A stretch of DNA of 22,069 nucleotides from DATBDE01 sp036270095 (lineage in GTDB: Bacteria > Actinomycetota > Thermoleophilia > Solirubrobacterales > Solirubrobacteraceae), in assembly GCA_036270095.1 (NCBI GenBank), contig DATBDE010000063.1, forward strand, positions 1-22,069. Reading direction: 5' to 3'. The translations under genes and the position numbers were made by a program. The notes under the pieces are model-generated. The model made no database searches. It saw only the letters and a program-made list of their open reading frames with translations, and was not told where the DNA came from. Of this stretch, positions 13,206 through 20,606 are shown piece by piece. How positions within the stretch are numbered: the first letter of the stretch is position 1; the number at the start of each line of letters is the position of its first letter.

Positions 13206-13979
13206 GTGTGCTTCGCCTTCGACGCCTCCCCGCCTGACCTCCCCGCCGGCCTCGCTCTCGCGCCCATGGCGGGCGGCGCCGGCGCCGAGCGGCTGCGGCT
13301 CATCTCGACCGACGAGGAGACGAGCTTCGACGTCGCCCTGGCCGAGTCGCCGGGCTCGGACCGCAGCGGCGTCCTGATCCTCCCCGACGTCCGCGGCCTG
13401 TATCCGTTCTACGTCGAGCTGGCCGAGCGCTTCGCCCAGGCCGGCCATCCGGCCATCGCCATGGACTACTTCGGCCGTACCGCGCTGGACGAGGAGCGCG
13501 GCGAGGACTTCGCGCACATGCCGCACGTCGAGCGGACCACGGTCGACCAGATCCAGGCCGATGCCCTGGCGGCGCGACGCGCGCTCGTCGACCACACCGG
13601 CGAACGCCCGGTCTACGCGGTCGGGTTCTGCTTCGGCGGCATGCAGGCCTTCCTGGCCGCCACCAGCGCCGAGCTCGACTTCGACGGCGTGGTCGGCTTC
13701 TACGGCGCCCTCGACGGTTCCAAGCGCGGCTTTCCGTCGCCGCCCGACGTGGTCGGCGAGATGCGCTGCCCGGTCCTCGGCCTGTTCGGCGGCGCGGACC
13801 AGGCCATCTCGCGCGAGCAGGTCGCAGCCTTCGACCAGGCCATGGACGACGCGGGCGTCGAGCACGAGGTCGTGGTCTACCCCGACGCCCCGCACTCGTT
13901 CTTCGACCGCCGCTACGAGGACCACGCGGAAGCCAGCGCCGACGCGTGGCGCCGCACCTTGCGCTTCATCGAGGGTTAG
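13206..13979 (+). CDS. Dienelactone hydrolase family protein
   Basis: This 257-residue alpha/beta hydrolase carries the dienelactone hydrolase triad. The nucleophile is Cys142 in VGFCFGGMQAF, the acid is Asp198 in GLFGGADQAIS, and the base is His230 in YPDAPHSFFDRR. The oxyanion and early strand region reads GVLILPDVRGLYPFYVELAERFA. In the classical enzyme this family opens dienelactone rings in chloroaromatic degradation, but many actinobacterial members act on other esters or lactones, so the substrate is open. The GTG at 13206 lies eight bases after TACGGT, and the frame upstream has no better start. The divergent isochorismatase-family hydrolase may belong to the same response. Confidence 0.88.
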   Translation: MCFAFDASPPDLPAGLALAPMAGGAGAERLRLISTDEETSFDVALAESPGSDRSGVLILPDVRGLYPFYVELAERFAQAGHPAIAMDYFGRTALDEERGEDFAHMPHVERTTVDQIQADALAARRALVDHTGERPVYAVGFCFGGMQAFLAATSAELDFDGVVGFYGALDGSKRGFPSPPDVVGEMRCPVLGLFGGADQAISREQVAAFDQAMDDAGVEHEVVVYPDAPHSFFDRRYEDHAEASADAWRRTLRFIEG

Positions 13980-13996
13980 CCCCCAGGCGATCCGCA

Positions 13997-14002
13997 TAGA
14001 GT
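13997..14002 (+). promoter_or_regulatory. Candidate -10 box (TAGAGT) for the second exporter
   Basis: TAGAGT ends nine bases before the GTG at 14012, consistent with a leaderless or near-leaderless transcript. The same hexamer is present at 7825-7830. No -35 box was recognised. Confidence 0.4.
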
Positions 14003-14011
14003 CAGCAGCCG

Positions 14012-15537
14012 GTGGGTGCCTTTCAGGCCAAGCCGCGCCTCGTCGTCGTCCTCACGGCGATGACGCTGGCCAACGCGATGATCCTGGTCGACCAGACCGC
14101 GGTCCCGCTCGCACTGCCCAACATCATGCAGACGTTCCACGTCGGCTCGTCCGAGTCGCAGTGGGTCCTGAACGCCAGCCTCCTGCCGCTCGCCGGCCTG
14201 CTCGTCTTCGGCGGCCGGCTGGGCGATCTGCTCGGACGCCGCAAGGTGTTCCTGCTCGGCACCGTGATGTTCGCGGGCGGGTCGGCGCTGGGCGGGCTGG
14301 CGCCGGCGTTCGCGATCCTGCTCGCCGCGCGCCGTCCAAGGGGTCGGCGGCGCCCTGATGCTCCCCACCACTGTCGCGATCCTCAGCGCCGCCTACCCGG
14401 CCGCGAAGCGCGGCTGGGCGCTGGGAACGATGGGTGGGGCCGCGGCTGTGGCGGCTGCGCTCGGACCGACGATCGGCGGCGTGCTGACCTCGGCCTTCTC
14501 GTGGCGGGCGGTCCTGCTCGTCAACGTGCCGCTCGCGGTCGCGGCCGTGATCCTCGCGCGACGCCACGTCGCGGCTGACGCGGCCCCGACCGAGCGCCAG
14601 CACCCCGACATCTCCGGCACGATCCTGCTCACCGTGTCCTGGTCGGGCTCGTGTTCGACCTGTCGCAGTCGCAGCAATGGGGCTGGTCGAGCCCGGGCGT
14701 GGTCGGCCCGATCGTGGTCGCGGTGGTGGCCGCGATCGCGTTCGTGATCCGCGAACGGCGGGCCACGCTGCCGCTGATGGACTTCGCGCTGCTGCGCCAC
14801 CGCAACTACCTCGGCGCATCGCTGAGCCAGCTCATCGCGGACATGGCGGAGATCGGGCTCGGCGTGATCTTCCCCCTGCTCCTGATCCTCAACCTCCGCA
14901 TGAGCCCCGCGCTCGCGGGCCTCGCGCTCATCCCCAAGACGGTCCCGATGATCTTCGTCGCGCCGCTGGCGGGCCGCTGGTATGACCGCGTCGGCGGGCG
15001 CCCGCCGATGGTCCTCGGCTTCGCGACGCTCGCGGTCTCCGGAGCGCTCCTCGCCTGGGGCGTGAACGAGCATACGTTCGTTGGCGTCCTCCCCGGCCTG
15101 GTCGTCTAAACGATCCCCGAGGCCGATCAGGGCCAGGCGTCGGGCGTATCGGCCACCGCCGAGCAGTTCGGCGGCGCGCTCGGCATGCCGCCCTGTACTC
15201 GGTCTTCCACGCCGTCTACGTCGACGAGCTGCACGCGCGCGTCAATGCGAGCCCGCTGCCGGACCTGGGCAACGCGTCCTACCGGGCGCTGCGCGCGTCG
15301 ATCCAGGCCGCGGAGGCCACCGGGCTACAGGTCAGCCAGTTCAGCCCCTCCCTGCGCGCCTACCTCCCGATCGCCGCGGGCGCCTCCGTGCAGGCCTACA
15401 TGGTCACGTTCATCACCGTGGGGGTGCTGGCGGCGATCGGCGCCGTCCTCGTGGCCTGGCTCGTCCGCAAGCCACCGCCCACGCCCGAGCCCGTACCGGT
15501 GGACGCCGGCGCAGAGCCCGAGGCTGTCGCGGGCTGA
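14012..15537 (+). pseudogene. MFS transporter (DHA2-type), multiply frameshifted
   Basis: The protein starts at GTG 14012 (LVVVLTAMTLANAMILVDQT) and has motif A GGRLGDLLGRRKVF. Near 14335 the frame breaks in a CG run; restoring two bases gives AARAVQGVGGALMLPTTVAI. That frame runs to about 14638, with motif C LGPTIGGVLTSAFSWRAVLL. Restoring one C then gives TVSLVGLVFDLSQSQ. The third stretch runs to an in-frame TAA at 15107-15109, where homologues would have a sense codon (VV-stop-TIPEADQGQASGVS). Near 15187 restoring one G gives GMAALYSVFHAVYVDEL, which continues to TGA 15535-15537. This is three frameshifts plus one nonsense codon in a gene otherwise like an intact exporter. Read as found, it cannot make a full transporter; sequencing error is possible. 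Confidence 0.85.
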
Positions 15538-15548
15538 GCCTGCGAGCA

Positions 15549-15568
15549 CCGCAGCGGCGTCGCTGCGG
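15549..15568. terminator. Perfect 8-bp hairpin between the broken exporter and the SnoaL-like gene
   Basis: CCGCAGCG (15549-15556), loop GCGT, and CGCTGCGG (15561-15568) form a strong stem-loop 11 bases after the exporter stop. It could end that transcript. It also directly abuts GATACT (15569-15574), a possible -10 box nine bases before the next ATG, so an operator role is possible too. No U-tract follows. Confidence 0.5.
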
Positions 15569-15583
15569 GATACTGGGCGGGCG

Positions 15584-16009
15584 ATGTCGCGGGAGGGCGT
15601 GGAGCGCACGGAGCGGGCGGCGGCGGCAGTCAACGCGACCTACCGGACCGGCGACATCGGTCCATGGCGCCGCTATGTCGAGGAGACCTATGACCCCGGC
15701 GTCGTGCTCGATACAACTGGCGGGGCGTTCACGGAGGGTGAATGGCGCGGCCACGACGGAGTGGTCGGGTTCGTGGCCAATCAGATGGACGTGCTCGACG
15801 ACATGTGGCTGCGCGTGGACGACCACATCCACGACACGGACGACTGCGCGGTGGTGGCGATCACGTTCGGTGGGCGCGCACGGCACGGCGGGCTTGAGGT
15901 CACGCTGCACCCCGTCCATGTCTTTCGGCTGCGCGACCGCAGAGTCGTCCACCGGCAGATCTTCCAGGAGCGCGAGCAGGCCCTCGCAGCCGTGGGGCTA
16001 CGGGAGTAG
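15584..16009 (+). CDS. SnoaL-like/NTF2-fold protein
   Basis: This 141-residue protein starts at ATG 15584. It has an N-terminal helix (ERTERAAAAVNATYRTGDIGPW), the pocket segment YDPGVVLDTTGGAFTEGEWRGHDGVVGF, a helix VANQMDVLDDMWLRVDD, and C-terminal strands LEVTLHPVHVFRLRDRRVVHRQIF. The closing residues (EREQALAAVGLRE) resemble those of many small NTF2-like proteins in actinobacteria. Function is unknown; ketosteroid-isomerase-like or cyclase-like chemistry is possible. The opposite strand's cupin, read as found, overlaps it by 229 bases, but that overlap disappears if the cupin's frameshift is corrected. Confidence 0.8.
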   Translation: MSREGVERTERAAAAVNATYRTGDIGPWRRYVEETYDPGVVLDTTGGAFTEGEWRGHDGVVGFVANQMDVLDDMWLRVDDHIHDTDDCAVVAITFGGRARHGGLEVTLHPVHVFRLRDRRVVHRQIFQEREQALAAVGLRE

Positions 16010-16048
16010 GACCGCGGCCCGCGCGCTGAGGCCATCGCATGAATGCCG

Positions 16049-16401
16049 TCAGCTTTCCAGGCCAATCCGCCGGTCGAACCCGCCGGCGCGTGGATGTTCA
16101 GCATCCGCACGGGGACGGCGCCATCGTTGCGGAAGCCGTGCTCGATGCCGGAGGGCGCCAGCACGAAGGTTCCCGGCGGCGCCACCACCGAGCGGTCGCC
16201 GAAGGTGAAGGTCATCTCCCCCTCGACGATGTAGAAGGCGTCGTCCTCGCCGTCGTGCACGTGCTGCTCGAGCACGCGCCCGACGGCGATTTCGATGATC
16301 GCGAACGTGAACCGCGGCGTGTCGATCGTGCGCGCGAGGAACTCCACGTTCCCCACGCGATGGCCCTGGCCGGGCGGGACGACGACGAGTTCACCGTCCA
16401 C
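16049..16401 (-). pseudogene. Small cupin protein with 3' frameshift
   Basis: The start is GTG 16401 (VDGELVVVPPGQGHRVGNVEF), seven bases after a minus-strand CAGGAT box. Cupin motif 1 is intact: LEQHVHDGEDDAFYIVEGEM, with the metal-binding His-x-His and Glu; motif 2 is PPGTFVLAPSGIEHGF. After NIHAPAG the frame as found runs on to 15781 across the SnoaL-like gene with an unnatural, Arg/Ser-rich sequence. Adding one G to the GGG run near 16080 gives FDRRIGLES and a stop at 16051-16049, a natural family ending and a total of about 117 residues. The lesion removes only the last nine residues, so the protein may still fold; it may also be a base-calling error. The role is probably a small-molecule dioxygenase or ligand-binding cupin. 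Confidence 0.75.
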
Positions 16402-16427
16402 GTCCGGGATCCTGTCAGAGTCGTCGC
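16402..16427. promoter_or_regulatory. 26-bp divergent promoter between cupin and NHL-repeat genes
   Basis: On the + strand CAGAGT (16416-16421) ends six bases before GTG 16428. On the minus strand CAGGAT (16414-16409) ends seven bases before GTG 16401. Both fit weak -10 boxes (first base C) at leaderless spacing. The spacer is too short for separate -35 regions and leaders, so the -35 regions would fall inside the opposite coding sequences. Confidence 0.4.
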
Positions 16428-18584
16428 GTGGTGGAGTCGCGGCACCTCGTCGCCCTGCCGGTGGCCGTGGTGCTCGCCGTGAGCGCGCCGGTCGCAGGCG
16501 CCTCGGTGCCGACACTGGAGACGGTTGCGGGCAGTGGGCCGACGTGGCCCGCCGGGGGCGGCTTCAGAGGCGACGGCGGCTTGGCCACCGCTACCGACGC
16601 CGACTTCAACCGGCCGGCGCAGGTGGAGGCGCTGCCCGGCGGCGGCTACCTGATCGCCGACTCGAGCAACCAGCGGATCCGCCGCGCGGCGACCGACGGA
16701 ACGCTCTCGACCCTCGCCGGCGACGGCAACCAGTGCTCGGGGCCGACAGAGCGCTGCGGCGACGGCGGCGATCCGCTGGCCGCCTCGCTGAACACCCCGC
16801 ACGACGTCGCCGTGCTGCCCGACGGGGCGATCCTCATCGCCGACACGTTCGACAACCCGATCCGCGAGGTCTCGCCCGACGGGCAGCGCATCACCACCGT
16901 CGCCGGCACCGGTGACAGCTGCACACCGTCGCTCGACCCGTGCGGGCACGGCGGGCCGGCCGTCGACGCGCAGCTGTCGCTCCCGCTCGCCGTCGACCCG
17001 CTGCCCGACGGGGACTTCCTGGTCGCCGACCAGGGCCAGATCGCCGGCGCGCCGGACCAGAAGCTGAGCCGCATCCGGCTCGTCCACGACGGCCGCATGC
17101 TGCTGCTGGCCGGCGCCGGCGGCTGGGGCTTCCACGGCGACGGCGGACCGGCCCTGGACGCCACCTTCAACGCCGTCGCCGACGTCAATGCGCTGCCGGA
17201 CGGGAGCATGCTGGTCAGCGACGGGAGCAACTGCCGCGTGCGCCGGATCGATCCCGGCGGAACGATCCACCCGCTGGCCGGCTACGCGGCGTCGAGCACG
17301 CCGGGGAGCTGCATCAGCCTCACCGCGTCGGCCGACGTCGGGGACGGCGGCCCTGCGCTCGATGCGTCGTTCAACGGCACCGCCTACCTCGCGCCGGCGG
17401 CCGACGGCACGGTCTACGTGGTCGACATCTTCAACAGCCGCATCCGGAGCATCGCGCCCGACGGCACGATCTCGACGTTGGCCGGCACCGGGGAGCAGCC
17501 GAACTTCAACGGAGAGTCCGGCCCGGCCGACCAGATGCAGCTCGCGTGGCCGAGCGGGATCTCCCTCGACGGCCAGATCCTCATCAGCGACCCGGGCAAC
17601 AACCGCGTGCGGCGCATCGCGGCGAGCGCGACCCCGCCGACGCTACCGGCGACCTGGGTCCCCGGCGTGCGGGCACCCGCCTACGTCTCGGACGTCGACG
17701 ACATCGACGCGAGCGGCAACGCGACCGCGACGGTCAGGTGCCCGGCTGAGCCGGGCCGGCGGCCGTGCGTGGGGAGCGTACGCGCCGACGGCGGTCCGCC
17801 CGCGGCGTTCGCGCTCGACGACGGGGCCGACGGCCGGGTCGTCGTCATGGTGCCCTCCCCGCCGGAGCCGGGCGTGCAGCGCGATGCGAGCCTCGCCACC
17901 GCGACGCGCCAGCCCTCGGGCGACGACGGGACGCTGAGCGTGACGTGGACGCTGACCGGGGCGGCGGCGGTCGTGACAGCCCCGCCGCCCTCGAGCACCA
18001 CCGAGGCGCCGCCCGCCACCACGACCACCTCGGCGCCCAGCGCGCAGGGAGGCGCTCCCGCCGCGTCGCCGCCCCCACGCGTCGCGCCGCCGCCCCCCGA
18101 CGCCCGCGTGCTCCTGCCCCGCCGGGCGACGGGGAGGACCGTCCCCGTTGCCATCGCCTGCACCGCCACCTGCACGGCCACGATCGCCTCGGGCGGAGCG
18201 AGTCCGCGGCACCGCACGCTCGCCCTGACCGGCGCCCGCGTCGTCACCGTCCCCGGCGGGCGCATCAGCGTGACGGTCGACCGCCCCGGCGCCGCCCCTC
18301 TCCGCGTCCGCACCCGCACCACCCCCAACGCCGCGGCGCTCGCGGCCCTGGCCTGCACCGCCGCCTGCACGGCGCGCGCCCGCATCGCCGTCCACGGCCA
18401 CACGCTCGCCCAAGCGACGGCCAACCTGCGCGCCGCCGGCCAGGCCGTCCTCGCCCCCCGCGCTCAGAGCCGGGCCGAAGCCCGCGGCCGGGCCGTCGCG
18501 GAGACGACCCTCAGCGGCGCCGGCCCGGACCAGACCGTGCGGCAGGTGCTCAGCGCGACCGCGGCGCGATCGGCGGGCCGATGA
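16428..18584 (+). CDS. Secreted NHL-repeat beta-propeller protein with Pro/Thr linker
   Basis: This 718-residue protein begins with a signal peptide (ALPVAVVLAVSAPVAGAS; residues 1-24). Residues 33-400 hold six NHL-type repeats, each with a GDGGPA-like opener, a PDG turn, an IADxxNxRIR strand and a closing TLAGTG. Examples are YLIADSSNQRIRRA, YVVDIFNSRIRSIAPDG and ILISDPGNNRVRRI. Six repeats suggest a six-bladed propeller. A second domain follows (410-510), then a Pro/Thr/Ala-rich linker (514-560) and a C-terminal domain with paired CTATCTA and CTAACTA cysteine motifs. No LPXTG motif or clear membrane anchor is seen. It is probably an extracellular binding protein. GTG 16428 or GTG 16431 may be the start. 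Its end overlaps the opposite cupin gene by 35 bases. Confidence 0.85.
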   Translation: MVESRHLVALPVAVVLAVSAPVAGASVPTLETVAGSGPTWPAGGGFRGDGGLATATDADFNRPAQVEALPGGGYLIADSSNQRIRRAATDGTLSTLAGDGNQCSGPTERCGDGGDPLAASLNTPHDVAVLPDGAILIADTFDNPIREVSPDGQRITTVAGTGDSCTPSLDPCGHGGPAVDAQLSLPLAVDPLPDGDFLVADQGQIAGAPDQKLSRIRLVHDGRMLLLAGAGGWGFHGDGGPALDATFNAVADVNALPDGSMLVSDGSNCRVRRIDPGGTIHPLAGYAASSTPGSCISLTASADVGDGGPALDASFNGTAYLAPAADGTVYVVDIFNSRIRSIAPDGTISTLAGTGEQPNFNGESGPADQMQLAWPSGISLDGQILISDPGNNRVRRIAASATPPTLPATWVPGVRAPAYVSDVDDIDASGNATATVRCPAEPGRRPCVGSVRADGGPPAAFALDDGADGRVVVMVPSPPEPGVQRDASLATATRQPSGDDGTLSVTWTLTGAAAVVTAPPPSSTTEAPPATTTTSAPSAQGGAPAASPPPRVAPPPPDARVLLPRRATGRTVPVAIACTATCTATIASGGASPRHRTLALTGARVVTVPGGRISVTVDRPGAAPLRVRTRTTPNAAALAALACTAACTARARIAVHGHTLAQATANLRAAGQAVLAPRAQSRAEARGRAVAETTLSGAGPDQTVRQVLSATAARSAGR

Positions 18585-19050
18585 TGTCCGCGTTGAACTC
18601 CTCGCTGACCCGCTTGAGCAGCGGCACGTCTGGCGGGGTCTCCGGCGGCAGCCCGGCGTACTCCGCCGGCTGGCCGGCGGCCACGAAGTACCGCTCGAAC
18701 CCGCCCGGGGTGCACATGGACAGGAACCGCGCCGGCCCCTCCTCGACCACGAACGTGTGCGGCGCGCCGCGCGGGATGAACACGCACGAGCCCGGCCGGG
18801 CCGCGATCGTGTCGTCGCCGCAGCGGAAGGTCAGCTCGCCCTCAAGCACGTAGAAGGTCTCATCCTCGCCGTGCTGGATGTGCAGCGGCGGCGACGCGCC
18901 CACGGGCGCGAGCGCCTCGACGAGCCCGTAGGCGCCGCCGGTCGTCTCCGCCGTCGCCTTCACGGTCATGAGGTTGTTGGTGAACCAGACGAGGTCGCCC
19001 TCGCCGGCGTGCACTGCGCGAGCCGCTTGCGTCATACCGTCGACCGACAT
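18550..19050 (-). CDS. Cupin-domain protein (quercetin-dioxygenase-like)
   Basis: This protein is 166 residues from ATG 19050, chosen because AAAGGA lies six bases upstream; longer frames run into the operator. Cupin motif 1 reads PPLHIQHGEDETFYVLEGEL, with His-x-His and Glu metal ligands. Motif 2 reads RPGSCVFIPRGAPHTFVVEEG, with the third His. The C-terminal part (GGFERYFVAAGQPAEYAGLPPETPPDVPLLKRVSEEF) is typical of quercetin 2,3-dioxygenase-like cupins in actinobacteria. It diverges from a TetR-family gene across a perfect palindrome, so that regulator probably represses it. An aromatic ligand or substrate is plausible but unproven. Confidence 0.88.
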   Translation of the reverse strand: MSVDGMTQAARAVHAGEGDLVWFTNNLMTVKATAETTGGAYGLVEALAPVGASPPLHIQHGEDETFYVLEGELTFRCGDDTIAARPGSCVFIPRGAPHTFVVEEGPARFLSMCTPGGFERYFVAAGQPAEYAGLPPETPPDVPLLKRVSEEFNADIIGPPIAPRSR

Positions 19051-19089
19051 TGTGCGTCCTTTGCGTCCGTGGGACAGGGGATCTGATAT

Positions 19090-19106
19090 TGAGACTAAAA
19101 GTCTCA
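19090..19106. promoter_or_regulatory. Palindromic operator for the divergent TetR regulator
   Basis: TGAGACTAAAAGTCTCA is a perfect inverted repeat (seven-base arms, AAA centre) in the 84-bp spacer between the cupin and TetR genes. It is strikingly AT-rich against the surrounding DNA. Divergent TetR genes normally bind such a site and repress both directions. TATCAT (19121-19126) lies eight bases before the TetR ATG and is a likely -10 box for a leaderless transcript. Confidence 0.75.
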
Positions 19107-19134
19107 CTACGAGCCGACTGTATCATCACCGGCC

Positions 19135-19794
19135 ATGGCGACGCAAGACCACCCCCCGGCACGGACCCGCGACCGCCAGACCCGCCGCACCAAGCGCGCG
19201 CTGCTGGCCGCCGCCGACGAGCTGTTCGCTGAGGGCCGCGTGCCCACCGTCGCGGAGGTGGCGGAGCGCGCCGACGTCGGGCGCGCTACCGCCTATCGCT
19301 ACTTCCCCACGCAGGAGGCGCTGCTGCTGGAGACCACGTTCCTGGGCGACAGCGAGCCCATGCGCGCCCTGCCCGAGCTCGCCAACGAGATCGAGGACCC
19401 GGCCGAGCGCGTCGCCGAGGCCGTGCGCCGCGGCGCAGAGTGGACGCTCGGCCGCGAGGCACGCCTGCGCGCGATCCTGCGCATGTCGCTCGAGCCCGAG
19501 GCCGGCGCCGACCGCCCGGCCCGCCGCCGCGGCTACATCGCCCAGCTGCTGGCCTCGGTCAAGCACGACCTCGACCCGGAGGCCTACGAGCGGCTCGCGG
19601 GGTCGCTCACCCTCCTGTTCGGCATCGACCCCATCGTCTCGCTGCGCGACAACGGGGACGTGGCGCCGCAGGGCATCCCCGACGTCCTCGGCTGGGCCGC
19701 GTACGCGCTCGTGCGCGCCGCGCTCAGCGAGCCCGGTAGCGCACGTAGACCACGCGCGAGCCGAAGGTCCGCGTCTCGACGAGCTCGAGGCTGA
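19135..19794 (+). CDS. TetR-family transcriptional regulator
   Basis: This 219-residue protein has an N-terminal helix-turn-helix: TKRALLAAADELFAEGRV, then TVAEVAERADVGRATAYRYF (residues 38-57) and the PTQEALLLE continuation. That is the standard TetR DNA-binding domain. The ligand domain (residues 70-195) includes PELANEIEDPAERVAEAVRR and LTLLFGIDPIVSLRDNGDV. It probably represses itself and the divergent cupin gene through the palindrome at 19090-19106. The last 24 residues (ARRPRASRRSASRRARG) are Arg/Ser-rich and lie wholly within the end of the opposite reductase gene. That 71-base tail overlap suggests a lost original stop codon around ALSEPG. Confidence 0.88.
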   Translation: MATQDHPPARTRDRQTRRTKRALLAAADELFAEGRVPTVAEVAERADVGRATAYRYFPTQEALLLETTFLGDSEPMRALPELANEIEDPAERVAEAVRRGAEWTLGREARLRAILRMSLEPEAGADRPARRRGYIAQLLASVKHDLDPEAYERLAGSLTLLFGIDPIVSLRDNGDVAPQGIPDVLGWAAYALVRAALSEPGSARRPRASRRSASRRARG

Positions 19795-20281
19795 TCCGCT
19801 CCTCCAGCGGCGGAAAGAACGGCGTGCCGCCGCCAAGGATGACCGGGTGGATGAGCGGGCGGTACTCGTCGACGAGCCCGTGCGGGATCAGCGAGGCGGC
19901 CAGGCCGGCGCCGCCGACGGCGAGGTCTCCGCCGTCCTCGGCCTTCAGGCGCCGGACCTCGTCGACCGCGTTTTCGCGCACCAGCCGGGCGTTGCCCTTC
20001 ACCCGCTCCAGCGTGGTCGAGAACACCACCTTCGGCGTGGCCCGCCAGAGCTTCGCGAACGCGACCACCTCCGGGGTGGCCCCGGGCCGCTGATCGAGGG
20101 TCTCCCACACCTGCATGTCTTCGTAGAGCCCGCGCCCGTACAGCTCCGCCCCCAACCCCCGCGCCTGGTCGTTGAAGAACCGGTGCAGCTCTGGGTCCGG
20201 GGCGCTCCAGTCGATCGCCCCGCTGCGGTCGGCGATGAACCCGTCCAGCGACACGCTCAACGAATAGATCAGCTTCCTCAC
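19724..20281 (-). CDS. Dihydrofolate reductase family (RibD C-terminal-like) protein
   Basis: This 185-residue protein starts at GTG 20281, five bases after a perfect AGGAGG. It shows the RibD-C/DHFR-like fold: RKLIYSLSVSLDGFIADRSG, a substrate strand DWSAPDPELHRFFN, LGAELYGRGLYEDM, a central strand PKVVFSTTLERV, and the NADPH-binding DLAVGGAGLAASLIPHGLVDEYRPLIHPVILGGG. Members reduce small heterocycles with NADPH, and the substrate is unknown for most of this actinobacterial group. Its 3' end runs under the TetR coding end. A broken regulator fragment lies just upstream on the same strand, so this gene may have been inserted or brought next to it by rearrangement. Confidence 0.88.
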   Translation of the reverse strand: MRKLIYSLSVSLDGFIADRSGAIDWSAPDPELHRFFNDQARGLGAELYGRGLYEDMQVWETLDQRPGATPEVVAFAKLWRATPKVVFSTTLERVKGNARLVRENAVDEVRRLKAEDGGDLAVGGAGLAASLIPHGLVDEYRPLIHPVILGGGTPFFPPLEERISLELVETRTFGSRVVYVRYRAR

Positions 20282-20333
20282 CCGCGCCTCCTGCGATCGT
20301 TTCCGGGCGTAGTGACCGGCCGCCGACGCGGAA

Positions 20334-20606
20334 CTCATCGGTCAGGCGCAGGAGCTCGGCCTGGAGCTCGCGCAGCTCGGGCGCCGGCGCGGCGCCGAGC
20401 TCGTCGCGCAGCCGCGTGCGCAGGTCCTCGTAGACCCGGAGCGCGCCGGCCCCGTTGCCGCGCGCGACGAGGATCCGCATCAGGAGGACGCGGCCGTGCT
20501 CGCGGAACAGCGCCGCGGCGACGAGCTCGCGGGCGCAGCGCTCGCCCGGCGCCAGCTCGGTACCGCCGAGGTGGCCCTGCTGGCGCTCGAGCGCATCGGC
20601 ATCCAC
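20334..20606 (-). pseudogene. Remnant of a BTAD (SARP/AfsR-type) transcriptional activator
   Basis: On the minus strand the stretch ELVAAALFREHGRVLLMRIL, then VARGNGAGALRVYEDLRTRLRDELGAAPAP, then ELRELQAELL matches the last helices of the bacterial transcriptional activator domain. This domain follows the DNA-binding domain in SARP and LuxR-like regulators. Nothing N-terminal of it is present: a TAG lies in frame five codons before the ATG at 20606, and no winged-helix region is visible upstream. On the other side the frame runs on without a stop into the reductase gene. It is therefore a fragment of roughly 70-90 residues left by deletion or rearrangement, and is unlikely to function. Confidence 0.7.

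Noticed and set aside
15781..16048. Extension of the cupin frame over the SnoaL-like gene
   Set aside because: The sequence after NIHAPAG is Arg/Ser-rich shadow of the opposite gene. A one-base correction gives a natural ending at 16049.
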